Source of the DNA: a virus
Virus record (IMG/VR): IMGVR_UViG_3300031227_000023
Coordinates: 1 to 64,000 of that record
Length of the DNA: 64,000 bases
Direction: 5' to 3' (one strand)
The translations under genes and the position numbers were made by a program. Shown here piece after piece: positions 50,632 to 59,827 of this stretch. Each line of letters begins with the position of its first letter. The stretch's first letter is position 1. Under the pieces are notes generated by a model, which saw only the letters and a program-made list of their open reading frames with translations, searched no databases and had not been told where the DNA came from.

Positions 50632-53600
50632 GTTTTTCCTGTGAAGTGCCGAACCAATGCCCACCCTGGAAGATTATCGTATTCACTAAACCGTTTTTCT
50701 TGATCAACAACATCAGCAGCCATGCCAGCAATCGCACCACTCAGGGCATACCAATCATACACATCCCCTGTACGCCTGAACCGTTCCAATATCTTCCCAA
50801 CTGCCCCATGCACCCACGTCATTGATTCAGGCCGGAAACGGGCTTTCTGCGCCAAGCTGAAATAACGCTCATAAATTCCAAGCAACGTCCACTTCGGGCT
50901 GTGCTGCCCAAGTATCCCACAATGGATCGGGTCAACATGGTGCAGAACGTTTGCAACAGCGACCCTTCCCCCATCCTCTTGCAACTTTTTCATTTGCCCA
51001 ACGTCGCAAGACAGGCCATCTGTGAACGTGTATTTTCTGATCAAGTCTGCATCATACGCCTTCACCCCAAAAATTGCCCGCCCAAGATGCACATCCCACA
51101 ACCCCGCGCACGCAATGGCAACATCATCTGTTTCGTTGATCATCCGGAACAGCGTGGCAATGGCGTTGGGATACAACACCATGTCATCATCAACTTGCAC
51201 AAAATACTTTGTTTTGCACCGATCAATCATCTGCTGAAAGGCAGCACTCATTGGTTCAATATTCTTGATTTCCCTGACAGCGAACCGCGCCGTTTGCCCA
51301 TGCAAAGCTTCCACCACATCGCTGTAATTAATCCCTCCCGTTGTCACAACGAACACTGTAAGCATTTCAGTCAAGTCATACGACCGGGCAAAATCAGGAA
51401 TCAAACAGTGCTTCCGAACAGCCTTGAACGAGACCGGGGCAGGGGCAGGCGTGGAAGGAACAGGCACCATCGCACCTTCACCACTTTTCGCTTTTCCTTT
51501 TTCCGTTTCCACAACCCGGCACAATTCACGCAACGACTCTGCCCTAATTGACCAATCCCACGCACGGACCATTTCCGCACGGTTCGCACGACCCATTGCA
51601 GGAAGCAAGTGCCGGTTGTCACGCAACCGAACCAACTCCTTCTGCACCGCTTCAACCGTCCTATCCACAATGATTGCACCGCTGGAAAAAACTTCCGGGG
51701 CAATGCCGGTGCGCGTGCTTATCCACGCCCGCCCGCAGGCTGCCGCTTCAAGCAACATATTGGGGGTGCCTTCAATCCATTCCTGCGAACAGCACAGCAC
51801 CACATCAACGCCTGCGTAAAACTCAGGCATTTCTTCAATCGGACGCCACCTGTCTTTCCTGTCTGCCATCACAAGTTCAACACCATCAACGCCATCAATT
51901 GCAGCATGCAACAATGGCATGCCCTTCACATCAGCCCAACGCCAATCAGTATTTGTGGACCCTGCCCACCCCACACGCAGCGGCGTGTCATTCAAATCGG
52001 TGCGGTATTCACTGAACCGGAACAGGCCGGTATCAACCCCATCTTGACAGAATCCAAACTGATGTTCACCAACCGCATACCCAATTTCAGAACTGACAAT
52101 CCGAAACAGATTGAAGTTGGCAAACATATGATAAGGGGTGAACTTCAAGCCTGCCACCAACTGTTCGCGTTCCCACGTTCCCACACCCCACGTGGCTGCA
52201 TCATAGTGCGCAATGATCACAGCGGTGTGTGGACCCAACTTGTCTTTGATGTCTGCAAGTGCTGCATACCACATCAGAACAACAATATCATAATCAAGCA
52301 CCGCAACATCGGGCAATTCAAGCAGTGACAGCCTGTCAACAATAAATTCATCAGACAGGAACCGGGCTTGCTGTTGTGCTATTCTGGAAAATGCCCAATT
52401 AGGACGGTCATACACGATCAGCACACGCTTTTTCCCGCCACCTGAACAACCACCCGTGGAAGCACAAGCAACAGGGGATTCAACTTCCCCTGCACAATCA
52501 CATTCATTTCCAACCACGCCACCCCCGTCAACTGCCCCGATCTGCACCGCAGGCTTGCCGCTGTGGCCGTCACTGCCATCAGCAGGAACATCTGGCAGCA
52601 CATCTTCACACTTGGCCTTCACGGGCAAAATACGAAGGTTCAAATTCCTCTTGGCCAGTGCTGTTCCAAACTTTCCAACCTTCAACCACGCTTCGCCACG
52701 TCCGATCTGTTCCACTTCATCCATCAGCCGGAACCATTCACCAAACCCACCCTTGTACGTTTTCACTGCGAACGGATACCCCGCCAACCCATGCATGGAA
52801 GGCACGTGGAATTTTCCAGCCCGTGCTTTGCACCCCAACGTCACCACGGGGCAACCCAACCGGATCACATCCAACACCGTGCTGCCCCATGACTCTTCCA
52901 CCAACGGGTTCACAAACCCCGTGGCCTGTGACAGCACGTTGCCGATATTTTCCACATCAGCAGCAGCGTGGAACCGGAACTGCGCAGTGCCCGCCCCACG
53001 GAACAGTTCAGGCTGCCCACCGGAACCGTACACCCACAGCAATGAATCCGGGTGCTTAGGCGCATAGTGCTTCTTCCAGCTATTCACGAACCGGACCACC
53101 TGCGAATTGATCACCCCCGCGTACACCCACAAGTGCTTACCACTCCGGACCAATTGCCGGGCTTCAACATCAGCCTGCCCAACAGCCAACCTGCGAACAG
53201 GAAGCACGCACGGCTTCACATCCATCCATGGGTAACGCTTTTCCAATTGGCCAGCATATGGGGTGAACGGGGTGAATACCCTTGCGCCTTCCAGCGCACT
53301 GCGCACATCGTTCCGTTCAAACCAACCATCAGGCATCAGCGGAATGATCACGGTGTGATCAGGCCACGGCACCAACTCGTCATTGACAGCGGGAAACACG
53401 GTCAAGTTCCCATCGAACCCACCCCACACAGTATCAGCATCAGACGCCACACCCGGCCTGCACCAACGCTTGGCACCGTGCCGCACCGGCAACACGTCCT
53501 GCGCCAACAGATCATCAGCAACGGCTTCCACCACTTCCACATGATCAGGGTTTGGATACACGCCACGATCCGCAGCGAACCTTCCCGTGACAACAAACTT

Positions 53601-54515
53601 GCGCCGCTCCGCATCACCGAACAGATCACGGTAATGCAGCACTCTTTCTTCCCATCGAAACGATTCAACACTCGACCGGGCAACATGCGCCAAAGTTTCA
53701 AGTTTCACCCGATCTGTCACCAAAGAAGAAATGGCGTCTGCAATCGAGCCAACAGACCGGCCAACAAAGATCCCGTTATAATTCGGCACAATCACTTCAG
53801 GCATAATCCCCACCTGCGTGGTAATCACAGGCTTGCCGGATGCAAGTGATTCCAACGGTGGGTTGGGGGTGCCTTCCCCTTCAGCACTTGCGCACACATA
53901 ACAATTAATTTTCTTGTAAAATGTTTCACACATCTGATCATGCGGAATGATCACCCCGCTGTGGCTGTCTGCCACCACCAACTTCACGCCCGTCTTCTTC
54001 ACCGCCTGCCGGATCAGATCAAAGCCCTTAATATTTCCACCGGCCTGACTGTTGCCCGCCCACCCCACAGTGAAATCCTGCGGCAGCGGTGTCTGATGGA
54101 ACTTGTCAAAATCAACCCCATCCATGGTGGTCACAATGCGCAGCCGCATCCTGTCTTCATGATCCAACCCATCCCACAGCCGCTTCCTGATCCTGTCATT
54201 GGCCACGGCAAACCCATCAGCACGCTTCACGATCAAGTTCCAAAACACAGGATTGTCAGGCCAACTGAACCCATCGTACAGGCCAATGTAAACCTTGTCC
54301 GCAATCAGCCCGCGCTGATCCAACCACGGGAAGCAAGCCCACCACAGGCAAAACACAGCGTCAAAACGCTTCTGTTCCAATTGCGGAAACTCCCCAAACG
54401 GAATGGCGGTGAATTTGTAAAGGTTGGCCAGATGGAACATGATCTGCTGCGCTATTCGATCAAACGCCCAATCACGTTGTTCCATCGTGATCAGCATAGT
54501 TGGCTTTTCGGTCAT
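50625..54515 (-). CDS. Giant four-module glycosyltransferase, 1296 aa
   Basis: Modules: (1) residues 1-300, GT-B fold with TPNPPLESLASGKPVITTQVG (near 216-236); (2) 305-635, GT-B-like with GFVNPLVEESWGSTVLDVIRLGCPVVTLG (533-561); (3) 695-1005, GT-B with EGTPNMLLEAAACGRAWISTRTG (915-937); (4) 1050-1250, GT-A fold with FVQVDDDM (DDD at 1109-1111). Modules 1 and 3 share [MV]LI...WAF[DS]RIAQQ near their starts, so the gene grew by duplication. GT-B modules carry the EX7E-type acceptor/donor loops. It would add several sugars in sequence, either to DNA bases, to virion proteins or to surface glycans. With two methyltransferase-like genes it forms a cassette inserted among virion genes. The ATG has an AGGAG site eight bases upstream. 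Confidence 0.8.
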   Translation of the reverse strand: MTEKPTMLITMEQRDWAFDRIAQQIMFHLANLYKFTAIPFGEFPQLEQKRFDAVFCLWWACFPWLDQRGLIADKVYIGLYDGFSWPDNPVFWNLIVKRADGFAVANDRIRKRLWDGLDHEDRMRLRIVTTMDGVDFDKFHQTPLPQDFTVGWAGNSQAGGNIKGFDLIRQAVKKTGVKLVVADSHSGVIIPHDQMCETFYKKINCYVCASAEGEGTPNPPLESLASGKPVITTQVGIMPEVIVPNYNGIFVGRSVGSIADAISSLVTDRVKLETLAHVARSSVESFRWEERVLHYRDLFGDAERRKFVVTGRFAADRGVYPNPDHVEVVEAVADDLLAQDVLPVRHGAKRWCRPGVASDADTVWGGFDGNLTVFPAVNDELVPWPDHTVIIPLMPDGWFERNDVRSALEGARVFTPFTPYAGQLEKRYPWMDVKPCVLPVRRLAVGQADVEARQLVRSGKHLWVYAGVINSQVVRFVNSWKKHYAPKHPDSLLWVYGSGGQPELFRGAGTAQFRFHAAADVENIGNVLSQATGFVNPLVEESWGSTVLDVIRLGCPVVTLGCKARAGKFHVPSMHGLAGYPFAVKTYKGGFGEWFRLMDEVEQIGRGEAWLKVGKFGTALAKRNLNLRILPVKAKCEDVLPDVPADGSDGHSGKPAVQIGAVDGGGVVGNECDCAGEVESPVACASTGGCSGGGKKRVLIVYDRPNWAFSRIAQQQARFLSDEFIVDRLSLLELPDVAVLDYDIVVLMWYAALADIKDKLGPHTAVIIAHYDAATWGVGTWEREQLVAGLKFTPYHMFANFNLFRIVSSEIGYAVGEHQFGFCQDGVDTGLFRFSEYRTDLNDTPLRVGWAGSTNTDWRWADVKGMPLLHAAIDGVDGVELVMADRKDRWRPIEEMPEFYAGVDVVLCCSQEWIEGTPNMLLEAAACGRAWISTRTGIAPEVFSSGAIIVDRTVEAVQKELVRLRDNRHLLPAMGRANRAEMVRAWDWSIRAESLRELCRVVETEKGKAKSGEGAMVPVPSTPAPAPVSFKAVRKHCLIPDFARSYDLTEMLTVFVVTTGGINYSDVVEALHGQTARFAVREIKNIEPMSAAFQQMIDRCKTKYFVQVDDDMVLYPNAIATLFRMINETDDVAIACAGLWDVHLGRAIFGVKAYDADLIRKYTFTDGLSCDVGQMKKLQEDGGRVAVANVLHHVDPIHCGILGQHSPKWTLLGIYERYFSLAQKARFRPESMTWVHGAVGKILERFRRTGDVYDWYALSGAIAGMAADVVDQEKRFSEYDNLPGWALVRHFTGKTW

Positions 54516-54560
54516 TGAAGCCACTCCTGTTATTCTGTCTTATTTCGCCAACTGCGTATC

Positions 54561-54603
54561 AAGAAAAGGGTGCCCGCCTGTATTACCAACAACAAGCAGG
54601 CAC
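54561..54603 (-). terminator. Probable terminator between capsid genes and modification cassette
   Basis: Minus-strand GTGCCTGC...GCGGGCAC arms (8 pairs with one G-T) around an 18-base loop, followed by CCCTTTTCTT. Long loop and interrupted U-tract make it weaker than the one at 16817. It would reduce read-through from the abundant capsid mRNA into the glycosyltransferase gene. Confidence 0.55.
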
Positions 54604-54629
54604 GCCTTGTGCCGCATTAAAACGCGGGC

Positions 54630-54953
54630 TTAAAGCTGCGCCCGAACGATGAACTTCAACCCGGTGGTTGCCGTCACCTTCACGTTCGTGGCGTCGTGTG
54701 TTCCTTCGGTGATGATGAACCCGGCACCGGCAATGTAACCGGCACTGGTATCCACAGGGATCACCAACACTTCATCTGGAACCGCGCCCAACCCATGGGG
54801 GATGCTCTGTTCCGAACCATCCGCAGTTTGCTCCGCACTCTTGAAACTGTTCCCACGCGCAACAAGCGATTGAAGCAGCGAGTACAGATCGGGTGCGTGC
54901 TGTTTTGCCGCGCCGCTTCCGGGGAAATCAGCAGGCATTGAAATATTGGCCAT
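54630..54953 (-). CDS. Small virion-type protein, 107 aa
   Basis: Contains DGSEQSIPHGLGAVPDEVLVIPVDTSAGYIAGAGFIITEGTHDATNVKVTATTGLKFIVRA. The IPHGLG-x-x-P pattern with ITEG-x-HDATNV is common in small phage structural proteins of beta-sandwich type, often capsid- or fibre-associated. Located two genes after the major capsid gene, so a capsid decoration or head-end protein is likely. The start has AAGGAGCAAGGAAC. Confidence 0.65.
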   Translation of the reverse strand: MANISMPADFPGSGAAKQHAPDLYSLLQSLVARGNSFKSAEQTADGSEQSIPHGLGAVPDEVLVIPVDTSAGYIAGAGFIITEGTHDATNVKVTATTGLKFIVRAQL

Positions 54954-55022
54954 GTTCCTTGCTCCTTATTCAGCAGCCCGCAAGCCATGCAGGATGCAAT
55001 TCAAACAGAACCGGCCCGGTGC

Positions 55023-55349
55023 CTAGTAAATCACCAACGCCTTCAAGATCACACCGGTCAGATCCACGCCGTTGCCCACTTCCACACCGGTGGAATACAG
55101 GTACACCTTAACCTTGGCGTTGGCTGCGTCATAAACGCCATAATGCGCCCCGGTATACGGGAACAGCACAAGCTGCGCTTCGCCGGTGATCAGTGCCGCA
55201 ATGACTGCCGGTGGCAGGGTGTCTGAGAAATCAGCAGCTTCACCGCCGGTGGGGTAACTGGCATCCATGGTGATGCCGAACGTGTCCAGGAATGTGGGTG
55301 CAGACGCCTGCCCGCCAAACTTCTTTGCTCGCGTGATGGTAGCAGCCAT
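55023..55349 (-). CDS. Small capsid-associated protein, 108 aa
   Basis: Beta-rich, e.g. TGEAQLVLFPYTGAHYGVYDAANAKVKVYLYSTGVEVGNGVDLTGVILKALVIY. Coded directly after the major capsid gene with a strong AAGGAGCAAGCAAA site, as for highly expressed decoration or stabilisation proteins. No named family. Confidence 0.65.
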   Translation of the reverse strand: MAATITRAKKFGGQASAPTFLDTFGITMDASYPTGGEAADFSDTLPPAVIAALITGEAQLVLFPYTGAHYGVYDAANAKVKVYLYSTGVEVGNGVDLTGVILKALVIY

Positions 55350-55377
55350 TTTGCTTGCTCCTTCTATTCAGAATTAA

Positions 55378-55398
55378 GGGGCACCACAAGGGCACCCC
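55378..55398 (-). other. Hairpin after major capsid gene
   Basis: Minus-strand GGGGTGCC-CTTGT-GGTGCCCC: eight pairs (two G-T) with a 5-base loop, followed by TTAATTC. Probably an attenuator or 3'-end protector that keeps capsid mRNA abundant, rather than a complete terminator, since the U-tract is poor. Confidence 0.55.
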
Positions 55399-55437
55399 AC
55401 GGTTTGTTCACTTCAGCACGTTGTTCGCTTCAGCCGA

Positions 55438-56370
55438 TCAGGTAGCGATGGCAGACGTGTTCACAACGGCATCTTCTTCCTGGTAATTCGCGCCGACCCG
55501 GAACGTGGCCACGATAATCACCACACCCGCGCTGATATCCTTGTCGGTTTCCAGCATGATGTTTCGCCAAATACCACCGATGAAATTCTTGGGGTTCATC
55601 AACAGGCAGGAAGTTTGGTTGGTCCCAATCCCCTGATCTTCAGGCATCATGTCAAAGGCACGGACGGGAATGCCGTGGAATCCAGGCTCACGGGTTCCGG
55701 TCAGGAACGCATCACCCAACGCGGTGCCGCGATTGGAAAGCTGATCGATGTAATCATGCTGCGCGTTGTGCGAAGTCATGTACACCATCTTGGCCTTGTC
55801 GCGCCGGTACTTGTTGGGCATGGATTTCTTGATACTGGAAAGCAGCGTGGTTTCCAGGGCTGCACCCGCGGCATTCACCGCGTGACTTGTGGCAGCAGCC
55901 AACCCGCCGTTGAACATGGCAAGGTAGGGATCGGCAGATGTGGTGATGCCCTGGATGAACAGTTCATCCAAGTCAACGCCAACCCGTTCACGCAAGGCTG
56001 CCATGATGGTGTTCTCCATCTGCTTGCCTTCAATGTTGTCTTCCAACACATCGTAGGGCAGCCGGATTTCCGCCTTGGCTTCATGCGTGGTGATGGTGAC
56101 GGTTTCAGTGGTGGCCTTGCTGCGTTGCGATTCCGGCAAAGCCTGTCCGGACGTGGCCGCATGCATCACCCGGCTGCCAAACCCGATCTTTTCGAGCTTC
56201 GCCGTGTGACTCTTCAGTCCGCGCATAAAGACAGCGGGCATGAAGTTGGCCTGTTCGATCATTTTCCTCAGAAACTTTTTGGCCTTCTCATCCAACAGAT
56301 AACCACCGTCATTGATCAGATCAGTGACGGTCATGTCTGCTTTCGCCAACACATCTTTGTTGCTCCGCAT
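55438..56370 (-). CDS. Major capsid protein, HK97 fold, 310 aa
   Basis: Features of HK97-fold capsids: N-terminal helix (LINDGGYLLDEKAKKFLRKMIEQANFMP), E-loop-like strand region (RVMHAATSGQALPESQRSKATTETVTITTHEAKAEIRLPYDVLEDNIEGKQMENTIMAALRERVGVDLDELFIQG), spine helix and P-domain (SIKKSMPNKYRRDKAKMVYMTSHN...DQLSNRGTALGDAFLTG...GIPVRAFDMMPED...LLMNPKNFIGGIWRNIMLETDKDISAGVVIIVATFRVGANYQEEDAVV). The last strand pair is typical of the C-terminal A-domain. It follows scaffold and protease genes. The leader has TTGGAGGAAAGTC. Confidence 0.9.
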   Translation of the reverse strand: MRSNKDVLAKADMTVTDLINDGGYLLDEKAKKFLRKMIEQANFMPAVFMRGLKSHTAKLEKIGFGSRVMHAATSGQALPESQRSKATTETVTITTHEAKAEIRLPYDVLEDNIEGKQMENTIMAALRERVGVDLDELFIQGITTSADPYLAMFNGGLAAATSHAVNAAGAALETTLLSSIKKSMPNKYRRDKAKMVYMTSHNAQHDYIDQLSNRGTALGDAFLTGTREPGFHGIPVRAFDMMPEDQGIGTNQTSCLLMNPKNFIGGIWRNIMLETDKDISAGVVIIVATFRVGANYQEEDAVVNTSAIAT

Positions 56371-56412
56371 GACTTTCCTCCAACTGTGAAAGGTGGGCTT
56401 CTCTGCCCGGTG

Positions 56413-57153
56413 TTACTTTTCAGACAAATCAACAGGCCATGGCGTTCCACCACCATCGCCGGAACTCGAGCCCTGCCCACGTTCACCGGGTTCCGGTGAT
56501 GCTGGCAAGGGGAAATCAGAAGCCATCTTGGCCAGTGTGGTGCGGGCTTCACTGCCCTGCTTCTTCAAGCCTTCAACCACTCCGGTCAACTTGATCACCG
56601 AATCTTGAACCCCGGCAACCGGTTCCGCGTACCCGTCCAGGATGGCCTTCACCGCTTCCGGATCTTCCACGCCGAACAAAGCCTTGCGCAACGCCTTCTG
56701 CACGGCTTCATCTGATCCGATGAACTGCGCCAACAGCTTTCCGCTGAACGCACCCGTTTCCAATTGTTCCTGCAATTTGTCAATCCGTTGGCCGATCACG
56801 GCCACACCATCTTCACTGCCGGTGGGACTATCACCGCTATCATCAACAGGCGCAGCACCAACCAACAGCTTGACCACTTCAGCCAATCCTGCGGGCACCG
56901 CATCCTGCTTGTTCAAATCCTGCATGTCTTCCAACACGACGGTCAGTTTCTCAAGGGCATCCTGCACCCTGTTCACAGCCTTGTCTTCAAACCCACCATC
57001 AGCCTTGGCAATCAGCCATGCCGTTTCACCGTTTGCACCACGCGGCACAAAGCTGATTTCATCCACACCCAAGCCAACCAATTCCGTGATGTCGTTTGGG
57101 TCTTTCCGGGTGGGGATTCCGGCCTTTGCAATCTTCTGCTTTTTCTTGGGCAT
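56413..57153 (-). CDS. Scaffold-like protein, XkdF-associated, 246 aa
   Basis: Residues 25-45 (TELVGLGVDEISFVPRGANGE) match the short segment that follows the protease domain in XkdF-type proteins, here coded in a separate gene right after the protease. The rest is helical and acidic, with coiled-coil segments (VNRVQDALEKLTVVLEDMQDL; GQRIDKLQEQLETGAFSGK) and a Gly/Ser-rich C-terminus, the composition of phage scaffolds. It would chaperone capsid assembly and be cleaved by the protease. ATG 57153 has AGGAACAAAACG. Confidence 0.6.
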   Translation of the reverse strand: MPKKKQKIAKAGIPTRKDPNDITELVGLGVDEISFVPRGANGETAWLIAKADGGFEDKAVNRVQDALEKLTVVLEDMQDLNKQDAVPAGLAEVVKLLVGAAPVDDSGDSPTGSEDGVAVIGQRIDKLQEQLETGAFSGKLLAQFIGSDEAVQKALRKALFGVEDPEAVKAILDGYAEPVAGVQDSVIKLTGVVEGLKKQGSEARTTLAKMASDFPLPASPEPGERGQGSSSGDGGGTPWPVDLSEK

Positions 57154-57163
57154 CGTTTTGTTC

Positions 57164-59776
57164 CTATTCCACAGGCACCCGGTACGAAGTGCCACCAATG
57201 CTGAAAGCGTTCAGATGTCCATCATCAATAAGTTCCCACAAAGTGCCATCAACTTCAGCCCGAACCAACCAAGTACCTGCCTTGATCGTTCTGCCTGCAA
57301 TTTCCAAGTCAGTTGGTGCCAAGTAGCTTTCAAGCACTTGCGCTTCACCAACCGCCCGGCCCTCATGGTAAACTTTAAAATGTCTGTAATCCCGCAGCCA
57401 GTTCCAAGCAGCACGCTGAATTTCTTCTGCACTGACCACATCACCCTGCCTGTCAGGGTCTACTTCATCACCATCACCCCCGTTGTTGGGGATCATGACA
57501 ACGCCAAGCACATGGTGCCGGTCATCTGCAATGCCATCAGCTTTGCTCAAATGAACGTTCAACTGATTGCTGTCTGCAACTGGATTGGGCTTGTCAAGGA
57601 TCGGTGCTACAGATCCACTGTAAGGGCACCCATTTTCAGTGTCAACATTTCCACGCCCAAATCCCAAACCTTTTGCAACCGCTTCCACCCGTTCATACTG
57701 CCCACCCACCATCAAAAGGTTTTCGTTTTGGAACCATCCGGCCTTCACCAAACCATCACGCATCCCACGCGCCGCTTCACCACCGGCCTGCCAATACCGC
57801 AAATGTTCAGGCACACACTTTTCCAACGCTTCAGGCAGCCAACTGATTCCATCGGGCGGCATCAGACCCTTGGCCACAGCACGATCAGACAGCACAGCAG
57901 GCAACAGCTTGCCACGGAAGCACTGCCACCCTTCATCACCCTTCCAAGTGAACACCAACCGGCCACCCGCATCACCTTCCAAAAAGTATTCATGGAATCC
58001 TTCACGCTGCACGCCGAATTCAACAGCCACGTCTGCAAGATCCACTGACTTGTCAACCGCTTCCGGTATGACCTGCACCGCTGCTGATCGGTGTGACTTG
58101 AACAGCCCGGTTGGCAGCACGCTGCTTTCCCATCCATCTTCAACCTTGCCAGCCGGAACAGCCCACCCGATCTGATCAACACCCACTGTGGTGGTGAAAC
58201 CATAGAACAAATCTTTGCCAATCGCATGCACCACCACCTTTCCGGGCTTGGCACCAAACGGCACGCGCATAAATGCGTCATGGTCTTTGGCAACGCTATG
58301 AACCGCAGCCTGCACCGCAGGCGTCAACACCAAATCGTATGCACCACGCACAAGCCCGGCCCTGTCTTCCCCACCACCAACGGCAGCCGGAAGTTCATGG
58401 TGATCCTTCAGCAGCCGGGCAAGGGCATCAGCCGCAGGCCGGGTGAACCCGTCACCCTTGACCACGAACAGCAACCCATCATCATCAGCTTCGATCTGTA
58501 CGGCATTGGGCTGAACAAGAAACGCCCCATCCAACTTCACCTGCCCAAGATTATCCAACCCCTTCTGCACCTGCTGTGCAGCATCCTGTATTGCTTTTTC
58601 AACACCGGAAACGGCAGCCTTGCCAACCCTGGATTTTTGCCTGCCTGACAAGGAAAAAACGGCAGCCCGTTCATCGTGGCACTTGACACACGCGAACGGA
58701 CCTAATCCAAACAAGGCTGCCGGTTCCACTGTGCCGGGATCATCCAAACCACCCGACTTCAGCAACCGGGAAACAACACGGTTCACATCATACGTTTCTG
58801 CAAATTCATCCACTGCTGCTGCAAGCCCATCACCATACTTGCGCACGGCAACCACAGCACGTGCCCGATCAGCCGCACCGGAACTGACCAACCCTGTGTC
58901 AATGGCACGGATGCTTGCACTGCCATCGGGGGAATCAAAATCAAGCGTGCCCAACCCATCATCCACATAATAATCATCGGGTGGAACGCCCAACCGGCTA
59001 ATCTGCCGAATCACCGCCACGGCATCACCATCACCGCGAACCCGCAGCACATCACCGGCAATACTCTTGACATCAAAGCCCTGTTCAATCAGCAAATCGT
59101 AAACTTCGTTTGGATCAACCCGCAACGTGGTTGTGATGTAAACAGATTTGCCGTCTTCCCCCGGCATAATCATGGAAACATCAGACAACGGAAGTTCACC
59201 CGCTTCAAGCCCTGAACTATCCTGCAACCCACGGATTTGTTCAGCCTTCCACCGGGCTTCCCGCACGGCATTGCGGGCTTGATCAATCTCCTTCGGTCCA
59301 CCTGTTCGATCCGCACGCCTGACAAGCTGCGCTGCATTTGACAACTGCCGCTGCGCCTGCGCCAAATCTTCGTTGGTGTGCTTGGTATCACCCGGCACGA
59401 ACCGGTCGGTGATGGAAGGCATTTCTTCACTCAGGAACTTCACGCGATTTTCCAACGCAACCTGCGTTTGTACCATCCGGCTGTGCTTATCATGCGCCCG
59501 ATCATCAACAGACTTGGCTTGGCGAAACTCTGCCCATGCAGAATCATACACGGCAGCGTCAACCCCGTTCGGCACTGCACGCATTTTCTCTTCTGCTTGT
59601 TGCCGCAACGCTGTAGTTTGCCGCACTTCGCCCTGCTGATCACGGACCTTGTTGCCGTATTCACGAACATCAGCCTGCTTGGGGTTGGGATTGCCAAGCG
59701 GGCCAAGGAACCTGCCCCATTCATCACGTTCACTGTAATAAGCTGGATCAGATTTCTTGACTATATGCTTGGCCAT
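57164..59776 (-). CDS. XkdF-type prohead protease with long N-terminal extension, 870 aa
   Basis: C-terminal 130 residues (HHVLGVVMIPNNGGDGDEVDPDRQGDVVSAEEIQRAAWNWLRDYRHFKVYHEGRAVGEAQVLESYLAPTD...IKAGTWLVRAEVDGTLWELIDDGHLNAFSIGGTS) match the XkdF serine-protease domain: His in KVYHEG, Ser in VLESYL and the FSIGG end. The first 740 residues have no recognised family: coiled-coil at 40-190, then an alpha/beta stretch, a lone CVKC pair near 365 and a second domain (WESSVLPTGLFKSHRSAAVQVIPEAVDKSVDLADV). XkdF proteins are usually about 300 residues. The extension may be an internal virion or ejected protein released by the protease. Confidence 0.72.
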   Translation of the reverse strand: MAKHIVKKSDPAYYSERDEWGRFLGPLGNPNPKQADVREYGNKVRDQQGEVRQTTALRQQAEEKMRAVPNGVDAAVYDSAWAEFRQAKSVDDRAHDKHSRMVQTQVALENRVKFLSEEMPSITDRFVPGDTKHTNEDLAQAQRQLSNAAQLVRRADRTGGPKEIDQARNAVREARWKAEQIRGLQDSSGLEAGELPLSDVSMIMPGEDGKSVYITTTLRVDPNEVYDLLIEQGFDVKSIAGDVLRVRGDGDAVAVIRQISRLGVPPDDYYVDDGLGTLDFDSPDGSASIRAIDTGLVSSGAADRARAVVAVRKYGDGLAAAVDEFAETYDVNRVVSRLLKSGGLDDPGTVEPAALFGLGPFACVKCHDERAAVFSLSGRQKSRVGKAAVSGVEKAIQDAAQQVQKGLDNLGQVKLDGAFLVQPNAVQIEADDDGLLFVVKGDGFTRPAADALARLLKDHHELPAAVGGGEDRAGLVRGAYDLVLTPAVQAAVHSVAKDHDAFMRVPFGAKPGKVVVHAIGKDLFYGFTTTVGVDQIGWAVPAGKVEDGWESSVLPTGLFKSHRSAAVQVIPEAVDKSVDLADVAVEFGVQREGFHEYFLEGDAGGRLVFTWKGDEGWQCFRGKLLPAVLSDRAVAKGLMPPDGISWLPEALEKCVPEHLRYWQAGGEAARGMRDGLVKAGWFQNENLLMVGGQYERVEAVAKGLGFGRGNVDTENGCPYSGSVAPILDKPNPVADSNQLNVHLSKADGIADDRHHVLGVVMIPNNGGDGDEVDPDRQGDVVSAEEIQRAAWNWLRDYRHFKVYHEGRAVGEAQVLESYLAPTDLEIAGRTIKAGTWLVRAEVDGTLWELIDDGHLNAFSIGGTSYRVPVE

Positions 59777-59827
59777 TGTTCCCATCCCACTGTTGGTTCA
59801 ATTCATCCCCCGGCTTGCAGGCTGCAA

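Noticed and set aside
56642-58048. 468-codon open frame on the plus strand
   Set aside because: Lies opposite the scaffold-like and protease genes, and its product is rich in Ser, Pro, Thr and His without domains. It reflects the base bias of the coding strand.
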